Source: a virus
Length of the DNA: 30,028 nt
Virus record (IMG/VR): IMGVR_UViG_3300020595_000137
Location: 1 to 30,028 of that record
Reading direction: 5' to 3' (one strand)
A program made the translations under genes and the position numbers. The first letter of the stretch is position 1; every line of letters begins with the position of its first letter. Shown here one piece after another: positions 1-7,021 of the stretch. Under the pieces are notes generated by a model that had not been told where the DNA came from, did not search any database, and saw only the letters and a list, made by a program, of their open reading frames with translations.

Positions 1-14
1 ATGATGAAAAATAA
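1..14 (+). CDS. 3' end of the 41-aa membrane protein gene (partial)
   Basis: The first 14 bases are identical to the last codons and stop of the gene that ends at 29556, in the same frame. If the contig is circular this fragment is that gene's tail, not a separate gene. Seen directly by comparing 1-14 with 29543-29556. Confidence 0.6.
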
Positions 15-26
15 TTATTAAAATTC

Positions 27-57
27 TTTGTCAATTAAAATATCCTTCTTAGATTTG
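27..57 (+). promoter_or_regulatory. Bacteroidota-type promoter (-33 TTTG, -7 TAGATTTG)
   Basis: TTTG at 27-30 and TAGATTTG at 50-57 are separated by 19 bp and match the Bacteroidota primary-sigma consensus TTTG-N17-23-TAnnTTTG. Transcription should begin shortly after 57, giving a short leader before the ATG at 82. The block is identical in the second copy (29569-29599), where the flanking coding sequence has diverged. It also rules out the upstream TTG at 28 as a start codon. Confidence 0.8.
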
Positions 58-81
58 AATATCATTAAAAGAGAGATAGAA

Positions 82-459
82 ATGAAAAATCCATTCACAT
101 TTAAGCAAGACATTGAAAATAACTGCTGCTCTAATTGCGGTAAAAAATTGAATCCAGAGAAAACTACATGGTTGGAATACTCAATTACTGATGGGTGTGT
201 ATATCATCTAAATGAATTTCCTGAAGGACATATATCGCAAGGTTGGTTTGCCTTCGGACCTGATTGCGCTAAGAAAGTGGTAACTCGCAATGAAGTAAAG
301 AAAGAGGAGATCCAGAAAGAAGATCAATGGAGTAAGCTATACAAGAATACTACAAAGGCTCAACTATTTGAGATCGCTTGTCAGTATGCGATGCTTATGA
401 AGGATGAAGATGAGCAGAAGGCATTTGAATTCTTGAAAGAAGAAAAGAATAGAATATAA
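82..459 (+). CDS. Small zinc-ribbon protein, long allele (125 aa)
   Basis: Seen: after the ATG at 82, a C-x2-C motif (CCSNCGKKL, residues about 14-22) and a downstream FGPDCAKK (about residues 56-63) give a plausible three- or four-Cys zinc site. The spacing and the G(P/S)DC ending resemble the small DUF6011-type zinc ribbons common in phages; that match is from memory. The last 60 or so residues are charged and helical, with no cysteines. An in-frame TTG lies at 28 but sits inside the promoter. A second, shorter allele lies at 29624. It is first behind a strong promoter, so probably early expressed. Function unknown. Confidence 0.75.
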   Translation: MKNPFTFKQDIENNCCSNCGKKLNPEKTTWLEYSITDGCVYHLNEFPEGHISQGWFAFGPDCAKKVVTRNEVKKEEIQKEDQWSKLYKNTTKAQLFEIACQYAMLMKDEDEQKAFEFLKEEKNRI

Positions 460-466
460 ATAATCA

Positions 467-488
467 AGGGAGGGGGAAACCCCTCCTT
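467..488 (+). promoter_or_regulatory. G/C hairpin with GAAA loop between two early genes
   Basis: GGAGGGG (469-475), loop GAAA, CCCCTCC (480-486), extended by two weaker pairs. It lies just after the zinc-ribbon stop and is followed by TTAATTT, a weak T tract. It could be an attenuator, a processing site or an mRNA-stabilising hairpin. The same hairpin is kept in the right-hand copy at 29840-29857. Confidence 0.5.
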
Positions 489-506
489 AATTTAATAAGG
501 AGAGAG

Positions 507-632
507 ATGAAAAAGATTGATTGGAATAAGGTAGCGGTAGTTGCATTCTTGCAGACTATGGTCATTCTAGGAATGGTTGCTATGATAGCAGTATATGAAT
601 TAGTAGAAATCTTAACCTGTTACTCATGTTAA
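507..632 (+). CDS. Tiny single-span membrane protein (41 aa)
   Basis: Starts ATG after a purine-rich AGGAGAGAG leader (497-506). After a short charged N-terminus (MKKIDWNK) nearly all of residues 9-37 is hydrophobic, one membrane span, ending in TCYSC. It is repeated at 29878-30003 with almost no change. Its stop overlaps the likely ATG of the next gene (taATG). Function unknown. A short membrane peptide made early could act at the host envelope, but nothing in the sequence shows this. Confidence 0.65.
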   Translation: MKKIDWNKVAVVAFLQTMVILGMVAMIAVYELVEILTCYSC

Positions 633-1399
633 TGCTAGATGGAGTTGATTACGATCAGCAGTGGCTGATTGATAAAGCGAGAGCCGATGAGTTCTATTAC
701 GGACCATTAAACAAATTAGCATTATCCTCTTCAAGTTGTAAGATGCTACTAGATAGTCCTAAGACATTCTACAATGTCCAGAAGTATGGATCTGAGGAAT
801 CAAGTCCTGCTCTATTAATGGGGAGAGTCATTCATGTGATGATCCTAGAGCCTGAGAATTTTGATGATATCTTTCAGGTGGTAGATGTTGCTTCTAAGAA
901 TACTAAAGCCTTCAAAGAGGCTCAATTAGAGAATCCTAAGACTTGTATCACGAGAAAGGATAAGGAAGCAGGAGAGCGGATGGCTGATGCTTTTAACAGG
1001 AATGAATTAGCATTGAGTTATCTATCAGGATCTGAGACAGAAGTACCAATGATTGATAATGTAGGAGGCTTTCCATTTAGAGGGAAGGCAGATATCCAGA
1101 GAGGAGGAGAGATCATTGATCTCAAGACCACTACAGATCTCAAGGCATTCCGCTATAGTGCTGATAAGTATGGATATGATCTTCAATGTTATATCTATTG
1201 CAATCTATTCAAGACCTCATATAAGGACTTCACATTTATAGTTCTGGATAAATCATCTACGGATATAGGAATCTATGATGTATCAGAGGAGTTCTACAAG
1301 AGAGGAGAAGCGAAGTTTAATAGAGCGATCAGTCTTTACAGAGACTTCTTTGTAAGAGGTGAGGACTTGGATACTTATACAATTAGAGGAACATTATGA
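632..1399 (+). CDS. PD-(D/E)XK exonuclease, RecE-like (DUF3799 type)
   Basis: Likely a 5'-3' or single-strand-annealing exonuclease of the RecE/YqaJ superfamily. Seen: LSSSSCKMLLDSPKTFY near residue 30, a hallmark of the DUF3799 group; LMGRVIHVMILEP near residue 65 (the nuclease-core helix with its acidic residue); then GKADIQ followed by EIIDLKTT near residues 150-165, the D-x(n)-(D/E)-x-K catalytic motif. A QCYIYCNLF helix follows, as in the RecB-like Q-x3-Y motif. The frame also has an ATG at 626. I prefer 632, which overlaps the upstream stop by one base. The gene ends ATGA, coupled to the methyltransferase. No recombinase (RecT/Beta) lies next to it, which is unusual for RecE pairs. Confidence 0.8.
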   Translation: MLDGVDYDQQWLIDKARADEFYYGPLNKLALSSSSCKMLLDSPKTFYNVQKYGSEESSPALLMGRVIHVMILEPENFDDIFQVVDVASKNTKAFKEAQLENPKTCITRKDKEAGERMADAFNRNELALSYLSGSETEVPMIDNVGGFPFRGKADIQRGGEIIDLKTTTDLKAFRYSADKYGYDLQCYIYCNLFKTSYKDFTFIVLDKSSTDIGIYDVSEEFYKRGEAKFNRAISLYRDFFVRGEDLDTYTIRGTL

Positions 1400-2010
1400 A
1401 AGTGCTTGAGTTATTTGCGGGATCCAGAAGCATCGGTAAGGTTTGCGATGTTTTAGGATATGAAGTATTCTCTTCAGACATTAATCCATTTGATGGGATT
1501 GATTATGTTGTAGACATCTTAGAATTTGAGGAGGGATATGTTCCTTTCGTTCCAGATATTATATGGGCATCTCCACCTTGTACAAGCTATTCTATAGCTG
1601 CTATCAGTCATCATAGAAAGGATGGAGTAGCAACATCTGATTTCGCTAAGAAGAGTGATATGATGATGGCTAGACTTCAGGAGATGATAGAATACTTTCT
1701 AAAGTTAAATCCTGATCTGATTTACTATGTAGAGAATCCTAGAGGGATGTTGAGAAAGATGCCTTTCATGAGTTATTATCCATTGAGACATACATTGACC
1801 TATTGTCAGTATGGAGATGATAGGATGAAGCCTACAGACATCTGGACTAATAACTTCAAGTGGAAGCCAAAGCCTATGTGTAAGAATGGAGATCCTTGTC
1901 ATGTGGCTGCACCTAGAGGAAGTAAAACAGGTACTCAAGGATTAAAGGGAAACTATGAGAGAAGTATAGTTCCTCCGATCCTGTGTGCAGAAGTCCTGAT
2001 CAGCATATGA
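1396..2010 (+). CDS. Short C5-cytosine DNA methyltransferase-like protein
   Basis: Seen: N-terminal LELFAGSRSIG (residues 4-14, the SAM-binding motif I), an acidic residue after the second strand (SSDIN), and the catalytic ASPPCTSYS with Cys62 in the PPC motif. YYVENPRGML near residue 112 takes the place of the ENV motif. At 204 aa it is well short of the usual 300 or more and has little room for a target-recognition domain, as in other phage mini-Dcm proteins. It probably methylates phage DNA at cytosine to evade restriction, but the specificity cannot be read. It overlaps its neighbours by 4 bp on both sides (ATGA). Confidence 0.8.
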   Translation: MKVLELFAGSRSIGKVCDVLGYEVFSSDINPFDGIDYVVDILEFEEGYVPFVPDIIWASPPCTSYSIAAISHHRKDGVATSDFAKKSDMMMARLQEMIEYFLKLNPDLIYYVENPRGMLRKMPFMSYYPLRHTLTYCQYGDDRMKPTDIWTNNFKWKPKPMCKNGDPCHVAAPRGSKTGTQGLKGNYERSIVPPILCAEVLISI

Positions 2011-2483
2011 TACAGATTCCAGATTTATTTAAGAATAGTGAGAAGGTGTATCAGTATAGACTTCTGTTATCTAATTTCAGTATTGAGAGACAAGCGTTCA
2101 TTCATTTGAATGAATCCAGAAGGATAGAAGAACATTTGACTAGGAAAGATATTGACTGCCGTAATATCATGATTATGGATAGAAGTGCTCTTAAGGATAA
2201 AATTAATGCTGAGGTCTCTGGAGTGTATTTGCTATATACCAACATGGGAGTTCTAAATTATATAGGAAAGAGTAAAGATGTTAGAAGAAGATTGATGTCT
2301 CACTTTAATACTAAGGAGTTTGATGTTGCTCATATATTCACTATGAATGAAAGAGATATCCATTGGGTAGAGCAGTATTTGATTACAAGATTATTTCCTA
2401 AAGAGAATCAGGAGATGAGAGATAAGTATCCTGTTAGTGCTTGTTGTAATTGGACTCCTGTAAATAGATTGACATTACAATGA
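2007..2483 (+). CDS. GIY-YIG endonuclease
   Basis: Seen: GVYLLYTN (residues about 72-79) then NYIGKSKDVRRRLMSHF (84-100), the GIY and YIG strands followed by the conserved arginine helix, and a Glu near residue 122 (WVEQYL) that fits the metal ligand. The first 60 residues are a separate helical region. Start chosen at ATG 2007, which overlaps the previous stop as ATGA. An in-frame GTG at 1983 would add 8 residues. It could be a homing enzyme or a DNA-processing nuclease. No intron is visible around it, and an HNH gene follows directly. Confidence 0.85.
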   Translation: MIQIPDLFKNSEKVYQYRLLLSNFSIERQAFIHLNESRRIEEHLTRKDIDCRNIMIMDRSALKDKINAEVSGVYLLYTNMGVLNYIGKSKDVRRRLMSHFNTKEFDVAHIFTMNERDIHWVEQYLITRLFPKENQEMRDKYPVSACCNWTPVNRLTLQ

Positions 2484-2725
2484 AAAAGCACACGAAGATC
2501 TATATGAAGCACTTCAACTATGTTCTAGATGATTTCATCCCCTGTGAGATCTGTGGAGGTAGAGCAGTAGATATTCATCATATTGAGAATAGAGGATCAG
2601 GAGGTGCTAAAGACAAGGACAGAATAGAGAACCTAATGGCTCTATGCAGAGCAGATCATATTAAGTATGGAGATGTTCCTGATAGAGTTCAATGGTTAAA
2701 GGACATACATAATAGAAAGCTATGA
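2480..2725 (+). CDS. HNH endonuclease (81 aa)
   Basis: Seen: CEIC (Cys22, Cys25), IHHIENRG (His33-His34), IENLMALC (Asn51, Cys56) and ADH (His60). Together these give the beta-beta-alpha metal HNH core with its structural zinc knuckle. The protein is barely more than the domain. It resembles small HNH proteins that sit near terminases in tailed phages and help cut packaging substrates; here terL is 2.4 kb downstream, so that role is only possible. It overlaps both neighbours by 4 bp. Confidence 0.85.
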   Translation: MKKHTKIYMKHFNYVLDDFIPCEICGGRAVDIHHIENRGSGGAKDKDRIENLMALCRADHIKYGDVPDRVQWLKDIHNRKL

Positions 2726-2847
2726 ACAAGATGAATCAATTCCTACGCATTGCAAATGCGAGACTGAAGAAGATATACCCTAACAAGATCCAGAGAAGGG
2801 CTTGGGTAGCGAAGATGTGGGCAAGGTATTGTGAGCGCAATTCGTGA
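2722..2847 (+). CDS. Small basic protein (41 aa)
   Basis: ATG overlaps the previous stop (ATGA). The translation MNKMNQFLRIANARLKKIYP followed by an Arg/Trp-rich helix is strongly basic and may bind nucleic acid. I do not recognise it. It is the last gene of the first early block before the repeat-rich gap. Confidence 0.5.
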   Translation: MNKMNQFLRIANARLKKIYPNKIQRRAWVAKMWARYCERNS

Positions 2848-3073
2848 TTCGCAAAGTAAGGGTATAACCTCACGAGATTTGAATTTGGTAAGGCTATAAC
2901 CTTACAATAAGTAGATTGAATGGTGCTTATTTACACCACTAACAAGAGTTTAAGCACATAAAGAAGGGTTTATCCATCTTCGGGGAAAAGTTCGGGGAAA
3001 AGTTCAAGCATATAAAAATAGGCGCACACCGATAATAATAGGCGCAAATTAGAAACCTTTAACACCAAGAGAA
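2848..3073. repeat. Non-coding region with several short repeats; candidate origin or control region
   Basis: No convincing gene in 226 bases. An 18-bp near-repeat, GTAAGG-(G/C)TATAA-CCT(C/T)AC, occurs at 2856-2873 and 2888-2905; each copy is also an inverted repeat. TGGTG/CACCA form a short stem at 2921-2938. A 12-bp unit, TTCGGGGAAAAG, is tandemly doubled at 2979-3002. AATAGGCGCA occurs at 3017-3026 and 3037-3046, 20 bp apart. TTTAAGCACATAAA near 2950 resembles TTCAAGCATATAAA near 3003. The clustering suggests protein binding sites (operator or origin). Repeats seen directly; role inferred. Confidence 0.55.
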
Positions 3074-3241
3074 ATGAGAGAGATACTACTTGAGATGTAT
3101 GAGCGTTTATGGAACGCTGACAAGGATAAGTTTGCTTGGAATATGATATTAAAGGAGACACTTGAGAAATTAGAAAAGAAAGACACGCTCATAGACTTAA
3201 TGAATAGAGATCTAAACAATAACGGAACAGAAAATGACTGA
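3074..3241 (+). CDS. Small hypothetical protein (55 aa)
   Basis: ATG after AACACCAAGAGAA. The product (starting MREILLEMYERLW) is highly charged and helical, with Asn-rich last residues. Its stop overlaps the next ATG by 8 bp, as elsewhere in this genome, which supports it being real. Not recognised. Confidence 0.5.
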   Translation: MREILLEMYERLWNADKDKFAWNMILKETLEKLEKKDTLIDLMNRDLNNNGTEND

Positions 3242-3536
3242 GTTTGAATTATTCAAGAATGGAGTAAAGCTAATGGCTTTGTATCAGGTAACTTTAGAGC
3301 AGATGGATCTGATGAAGGGAACACCTATCTACTCACAGAGGGTAAAGCAGCAGATGAATAACCTAGAGCGATCTATAGAGATGATGATCAGAGAGCCAAT
3401 GAGTAAGTTAGATGGTACTGATGAGATGATGATGAATGATATCCAGAATAAAGTAGATATGATTCTAGATTTATCTCTGGAGGAGATCGCACAACTCAAG
3501 GCAGTAATTGAAGAATCAAGAGATGAGCAAGTCTAG
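3234..3536 (+). CDS. Hypothetical helical protein (100 aa)
   Basis: Acidic, Met-rich and predicted almost entirely helical (for example LMALYQVTLEQMDLMKG), with possible coiled coil. No catalytic motif. Overlaps its neighbours on both sides. It sits in the small-gene run leading to the methyltransferase and terminase. Not recognised. Confidence 0.6.
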   Translation: MTEFELFKNGVKLMALYQVTLEQMDLMKGTPIYSQRVKQQMNNLERSIEMMIREPMSKLDGTDEMMMNDIQNKVDMILDLSLEEIAQLKAVIEESRDEQV

Positions 3537-3657
3537 CCTCATCCTAGTCAATAGAAATAACTACCATAAACTTCTAGAGATCTTAATACAATTAGATCAG
3601 AGAGGTAAACTTGCTCCCCATGAAAGGGAGTTTTTGCGTAACTTAGTTGATTATTAA
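3523..3657 (+). CDS. Small hypothetical protein (44 aa)
   Basis: Starts at ATG 3523 inside the end of the previous gene, and its TAA overlaps the next gene's ATG (taATG). Product MSKSSLILVNRNNYHKLLEI continues as an amphipathic helix. Small and basic, with no recognised family. The tight coupling to both neighbours is the main support. Confidence 0.5.
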   Translation: MSKSSLILVNRNNYHKLLEILIQLDQRGKLAPHEREFLRNLVDY

Positions 3658-4820
3658 TGGGTTCTATAATTATGGAAAGAGTAGATATTAAACAGGTAAG
3701 ACCAAATCCTGATAACCCTAGATTTATAAAGGGGAATAAATTTGAGAAGTTAGTGAAGAGCATCAAGGAGTTTCCTCAGATGTTAGATCTACGACCTATA
3801 GTAGTGAATCAGGATATGATCGTACTAGGAGGGAATATGAGATTAAAGGCTTGTGAGGAAGCAGGACTCAAGGAAGTACCTATCATCTTTGCAGATAACC
3901 TTACTCCAGAACAAGAGAAGGAATTTATCATCAAGGATAACTCCTCATTTGGTGAATGGGATTGGGATCTACTTGCTAATGAATGGGAGACAGAACAACT
4001 CATTGATTGGGGTATGGATATCCCTGATGATTGGGCAGTAGATGAAGTGTTAGAAGCGGAGGAGGATAACTACGAAGCAGCAGATGACATACAAACAGAC
4101 ATAGTCTTAGGAGACCTTATAGAGATAGGAGAGCATAGATTACTCTGTGGCGATTCTACGGATAGTGATCAGGTGGCTAAGTTGATGAATGGAGAGAAGG
4201 CTGATATGGTATTCACCGATCCTCCTTATGGTATTTCGCATAGCGGAAAGGGAATAACTGCTCCTACAAAAAATGGAAACATTGTAGAGGGTAATGACTT
4301 TGGAGAGATATTGGGAGATGGAGACATCTCGGCAGCAGTTGATTCATTTAATCTTATTCATAGTCTTTATCCAGAGGCTTCTCATATATGGTGGGGAGCG
4401 AACTATTATGCATCAGTATTGCCTGATGGATTCGGTTGGTTAGTATGGGATAAGGAAAGAGTAGGAGATACATTTAGCGGAGCGGAATTAGCATTTGTAA
4501 ATAAGGGAGTAAAGGTTGATGTATTCCGCCATATGTGGCATGGAATTGCTAAAGCATCAGAATCTGGAGAGAAAAGATTACATCCTACTCAAAAGCCTAT
4601 TAAGTTAGTAGAGTGGTGTTTTCAAAATTACAATGCAGGTCCTCTTATTTTAGATGCCTTCTTAGGCTCAGGATCTACTATGGTAGCAGCACATCAACTC
4701 AAGCGCAAGTGCTATGGTATGGAGTTAGATCCTAAGTATTGTCAGGTCATCATTGACCGAATGAAGAAACTAGATCCAGCACTTGAGATAAAAATCAACG
4801 GAAATACCTATGACAAATAA
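3657..4820 (+). CDS. ParB/Srx-domain fused to N6-adenine/N4-cytosine DNA methyltransferase
   Basis: Seen: residues about 1-95 form a ParB-like domain (VRPNPDNPR, a run ending PIVVN, then VLGGNMRLKACEEAGLKEVP). The rest is a beta-class amino-methyltransferase: FTDPPYGI near residue 184 (motif IV, DPPY, which favours adenine) precedes LDAFLGSGSTMVAA near 331 (SAM motif I). HPTQKP just before motif I is typical. The fusion is common in phages and places the enzyme at specific DNA. It lies directly upstream of the terminase genes and overlaps the small subunit by 11 bp. It probably protects phage DNA from host nucleases or marks DNA for packaging or replication. Target site unknown. Confidence 0.88.
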   Translation: MGSIIMERVDIKQVRPNPDNPRFIKGNKFEKLVKSIKEFPQMLDLRPIVVNQDMIVLGGNMRLKACEEAGLKEVPIIFADNLTPEQEKEFIIKDNSSFGEWDWDLLANEWETEQLIDWGMDIPDDWAVDEVLEAEEDNYEAADDIQTDIVLGDLIEIGEHRLLCGDSTDSDQVAKLMNGEKADMVFTDPPYGISHSGKGITAPTKNGNIVEGNDFGEILGDGDISAAVDSFNLIHSLYPEASHIWWGANYYASVLPDGFGWLVWDKERVGDTFSGAELAFVNKGVKVDVFRHMWHGIAKASESGEKRLHPTQKPIKLVEWCFQNYNAGPLILDAFLGSGSTMVAAHQLKRKCYGMELDPKYCQVIIDRMKKLDPALEIKINGNTYDK

Positions 4821-5157
4821 TGACATAACTAAAAAGGCAATGATTGATGCCCTTGAGAAATCTCTAGGCATTGTAACATCTGCCTGTAAAGCAGTAGGTA
4901 TCTCCAGAGAGACTCACTATAGATGGCTGAGAGAAGATGAGAAGTATAAGGAATCGGTTGAGGACCTAGCAAATGTCGCTCTGGACTTTGCAGAATCACA
5001 ATTACATCAGCAGATAAAGGGAGGTAATCCGACCTCTACAATCTTCTACCTAAAGACTAAGGGTAAGAAGAGAGGATATGTAGAGAGACAGGAGATAGCC
5101 CATGAAGGGCTTAAGACCTTTGAGATAGAGGAAGTGGATGAGCAAGATCCGAGTTAA
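4810..5157 (+). CDS. terS: Terminase small subunit (HTH)
   Basis: A 115-aa protein with an N-terminal helix-turn-helix: residues about 8-37 read KALEKSLGIVTSACKAVGIS-like helices then RETHYRWLRED. This is the winged-helix-like 'homeodomain-like' terminase small-subunit layout. A helical oligomerisation region follows (ANVALDFAESQLHQQI) and a basic TKGKKRGY stretch. It recognises the packaging site and delivers DNA to the large subunit encoded next, whose start overlaps by 20 bp. The family assignment rests on the HTH plus position before terL. Confidence 0.8.
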   Translation: MTNNDITKKAMIDALEKSLGIVTSACKAVGISRETHYRWLREDEKYKESVEDLANVALDFAESQLHQQIKGGNPTSTIFYLKTKGKKRGYVERQEIAHEGLKTFEIEEVDEQDPS

Positions 5158-6292
5158 TAAAGTCTACGGACATTTAAAGAGATCAGATAAGAAGATAGTA
5201 GTGGAACAGGGTGGTACTCGCTCTGGAAAGACATACAACATCCTCTTATGGATTATCTTTCATTATTGCGGGAAGAATGTAGGTAAGACTATTACAATCG
5301 CTAGAAAGACCTTCCCTGCAGTTCGCTCCTCAGTAATGAGGGACTTTTTAGATATCCTAAAAGGATCAGATCTCTATAGAGAGGAGAATCATAATAAGTC
5401 CAATTCAGAATACATCCTCAATGGTAATCTAGTAGAGTTCATATCTATGGATCAGCCTCAGAAGATCAGAGGTAGGAAGAGAGATCTAGCATTCTTAAAT
5501 GAGGCTAATGAATTGACCTTTGAGGACTGGCAGCAAATCGTATTCCGTACCAACGGAAGAATCATTCTGGACTATAACCCTTCAGATACTTTCCATTGGA
5601 TCTATGATAGGGTAATACCAAGAGATGATGCAGCATTCTATCAAACCACCTACAGAGACAATCCATTCCTAGATCAGACTATCATAGATGAGATAGAGCG
5701 ATTAAGGGAAACAGATGAGCATTATTGGAGAGTCTATGGATTAGGGGAGAGAGGAACGAATAGAGCGCAAGTATTCCAATTCACCACTATCCAGCAGATT
5801 CCTGCTTCTGCGAAGTTCCTGTCCTATGGGCTTGACTTTGGATTTACTAATGATCCTTCTGCATTGGTTGGATGTTATCAAGATGGGAACAACCTATATT
5901 TTCAGGAGATGATCTATTCTACGAATCTCACTAATCAGGATCTTAATAGAGAATTCCAGAAGTTAGAGATAGGGAGGTATGATGAGATCTTCGGAGATTC
6001 AGCAGAACCTAAATCAATTGAGGAACTCCACAGGATGGGATGGAACATTAAGCCAACGGCTAAGGGATCAGATTCAGTCAATGCAGGGATAGATATGCTT
6101 AAGAGATTTAAGATCCATATCATAGGCTCTAACCTCATGAAGGAGATGGAGAATTATAAGTGGATGGAGGATAAGAATGGTAACCTCCTGAATAAGCCAG
6201 AGGATAAATACAATCACTTGATAGATGCTATCAGGTATGGAGTATATAACAAACTAAGCAAACCTAATTATGGGAGATACGCAATCCGTTAG
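5138..6292 (+). CDS. terL: Terminase large subunit (ATPase and nuclease)
   Basis: DNA-packaging motor. Seen: Walker A GGTRSGKT (residues 25-32), Walker B LAFLNEAN (117-124) with the catalytic Glu, and a C-terminal RNase H-fold nuclease: YGLDFGFTNDP near 230 (first Asp), IFGDSAEP near 284 (second Asp), and HLIDAIRYGVY near 362 (third Asp). The length (384 aa) is on the short side of the PBSX/Terminase_3 group. It overlaps terS at the start and the chaperone-like gene by 23 bp at the end. Confidence 0.93.
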   Translation: MSKIRVNKVYGHLKRSDKKIVVEQGGTRSGKTYNILLWIIFHYCGKNVGKTITIARKTFPAVRSSVMRDFLDILKGSDLYREENHNKSNSEYILNGNLVEFISMDQPQKIRGRKRDLAFLNEANELTFEDWQQIVFRTNGRIILDYNPSDTFHWIYDRVIPRDDAAFYQTTYRDNPFLDQTIIDEIERLRETDEHYWRVYGLGERGTNRAQVFQFTTIQQIPASAKFLSYGLDFGFTNDPSALVGCYQDGNNLYFQEMIYSTNLTNQDLNREFQKLEIGRYDEIFGDSAEPKSIEELHRMGWNIKPTAKGSDSVNAGIDMLKRFKIHIIGSNLMKEMENYKWMEDKNGNLLNKPEDKYNHLIDAIRYGVYNKLSKPNYGRYAIR

Positions 6293-6920
6293 CATAGAGA
6301 TTCCAGAGAATCTATCAGATATAAAACTATCAGCATACAAGAAGTTCATTCTTATGGCTAATGAGGAGAATGGTGATGAGATAGCCTTGTATCAGTTCTG
6401 TGGCTTGACTCCTAGTCAGCAGGAAGCGATGAAGAAGAAAGATCTTGATGAGATCAGAAATCAGATAGGTATCGTATTGGCTGAAAAGCCTAACCTAGTA
6501 AAGACATTCACATTCAAGGGTAAGGAGTATGGATTTCATCCTAAGATAGAAGATATCTCTATGGGAGAGTATATTGATCTAGATACCTACCTACAAGAGC
6601 CATATAAGAATGCTGAGAGGATATTAGGAGTCTTATATAGACCTATTACTAAGAAGATGTTTGGAAGGCATAGCATTGAGAATTATGATCCAGAGTCCCA
6701 TAATGGGAATGGGTTTGAGGATCTAAGTGCTGATATCTTTATGGGGTGTCTGCTTTTTTTTTATCGTATCGCCACCAACTTACAGATAACTTTCCTACAA
6801 TCTTTGGAGAAGGAGGAGAGGAAGGATATGATGCACAATCCAACTTCTCTAGAAAGTGGGGATGGTATGGAGCAGTACATCAGATTGCTAAAGGAGATCT
6901 CCTACAATTTGAGAAAGTAA
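6270..6920 (+). CDS. Tail-assembly-chaperone-like protein, zero-frame product (216 aa)
   Basis: Starts MGDTQSVSIEIPENL at 6270. About 95 residues in, it holds FTFKGKEYGFHPKIEDIS, an F-x-(F/G)-x-KEY..P pattern that, from memory, is frequent in Bacteroidota phage tail-chaperone-like proteins. Near the end GDGMEQYIRLLKEISYNL follows a helical region. A T9 run at 6754-6762 lies in the coding sequence (LLFFYR). This could let ribosomes slip back one base into the frame used by the KWGWY extension (see next entry). Two products sharing one N-terminus is the classic pattern of tail chaperones. Lying between terL and the tail genes also fits. Confidence 0.65.
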   Translation: MGDTQSVSIEIPENLSDIKLSAYKKFILMANEENGDEIALYQFCGLTPSQQEAMKKKDLDEIRNQIGIVLAEKPNLVKTFTFKGKEYGFHPKIEDISMGEYIDLDTYLQEPYKNAERILGVLYRPITKKMFGRHSIENYDPESHNGNGFEDLSADIFMGCLLFFYRIATNLQITFLQSLEKEERKDMMHNPTSLESGDGMEQYIRLLKEISYNLRK

Positions 6921-7015
6921 CTGAGTTACCTCTAAGAACTGCACTCACCTATCTGGAGTATGAGATAGATAAGAATGAGGTTGAGAAATCTATCATGAAA
7001 AAAAATCAACATTAG
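6270..7015 (+). CDS. Predicted -1 frameshift product of the same gene (about 248 aa)
   Basis: The heptamer T-TTT-TTT at 6755-6761 is in the right register (zero-frame codons 6756-6758 and 6759-6761) for a -1 slip. After the slip, translation continues TTA-TCG-TAT... to 7015 and adds about 84 residues. These contain SRKWGWYGAVHQIAKGDLL and then LRTALTYLEYEIDKNEVE. This sequence looks like a genuine conserved domain, has no good start codon of its own (only a GTG at 6746 upstream of the slip), and from memory recurs in Bacteroidota phages beside tail genes. Alternative: a one-base homopolymer sequencing error, where T10 would fuse the frames outright. Confidence 0.6.
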
Positions 7016-7021
7016 GCTAGG

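Larger units (their letters stand above)
1..657. repeat. Left copy of the contig-end repeat (partner 29543-30028)
   Basis: Bases 1-101 are identical to 29543-29643, and about 468-657 match 29839-30028 with only a few substitutions. Both matches run right to the ends of the window. Between them the two copies hold diverged alleles of one zinc-ribbon gene: 102-467 on the left, the shorter 29644-29838 on the right. The simplest reading is one circular or circularly permuted genome whose linear contig overlaps itself, with the two ends built from different population variants. A true tandem duplication is less likely but possible. Confidence 0.85.

Noticed and set aside
28-81. TTG start at 28 (and 29570) extending the zinc-ribbon proteins by 18 residues
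   Set aside because: It overlaps the -33/-7 promoter elements; ATG 82 (29624) lies just after the predicted transcription start.
2970-3161. - strand open frame in the repeat-rich gap
   Set aside because: It covers the tandem repeats and the start of a better + strand gene, and has no recognisable motif.
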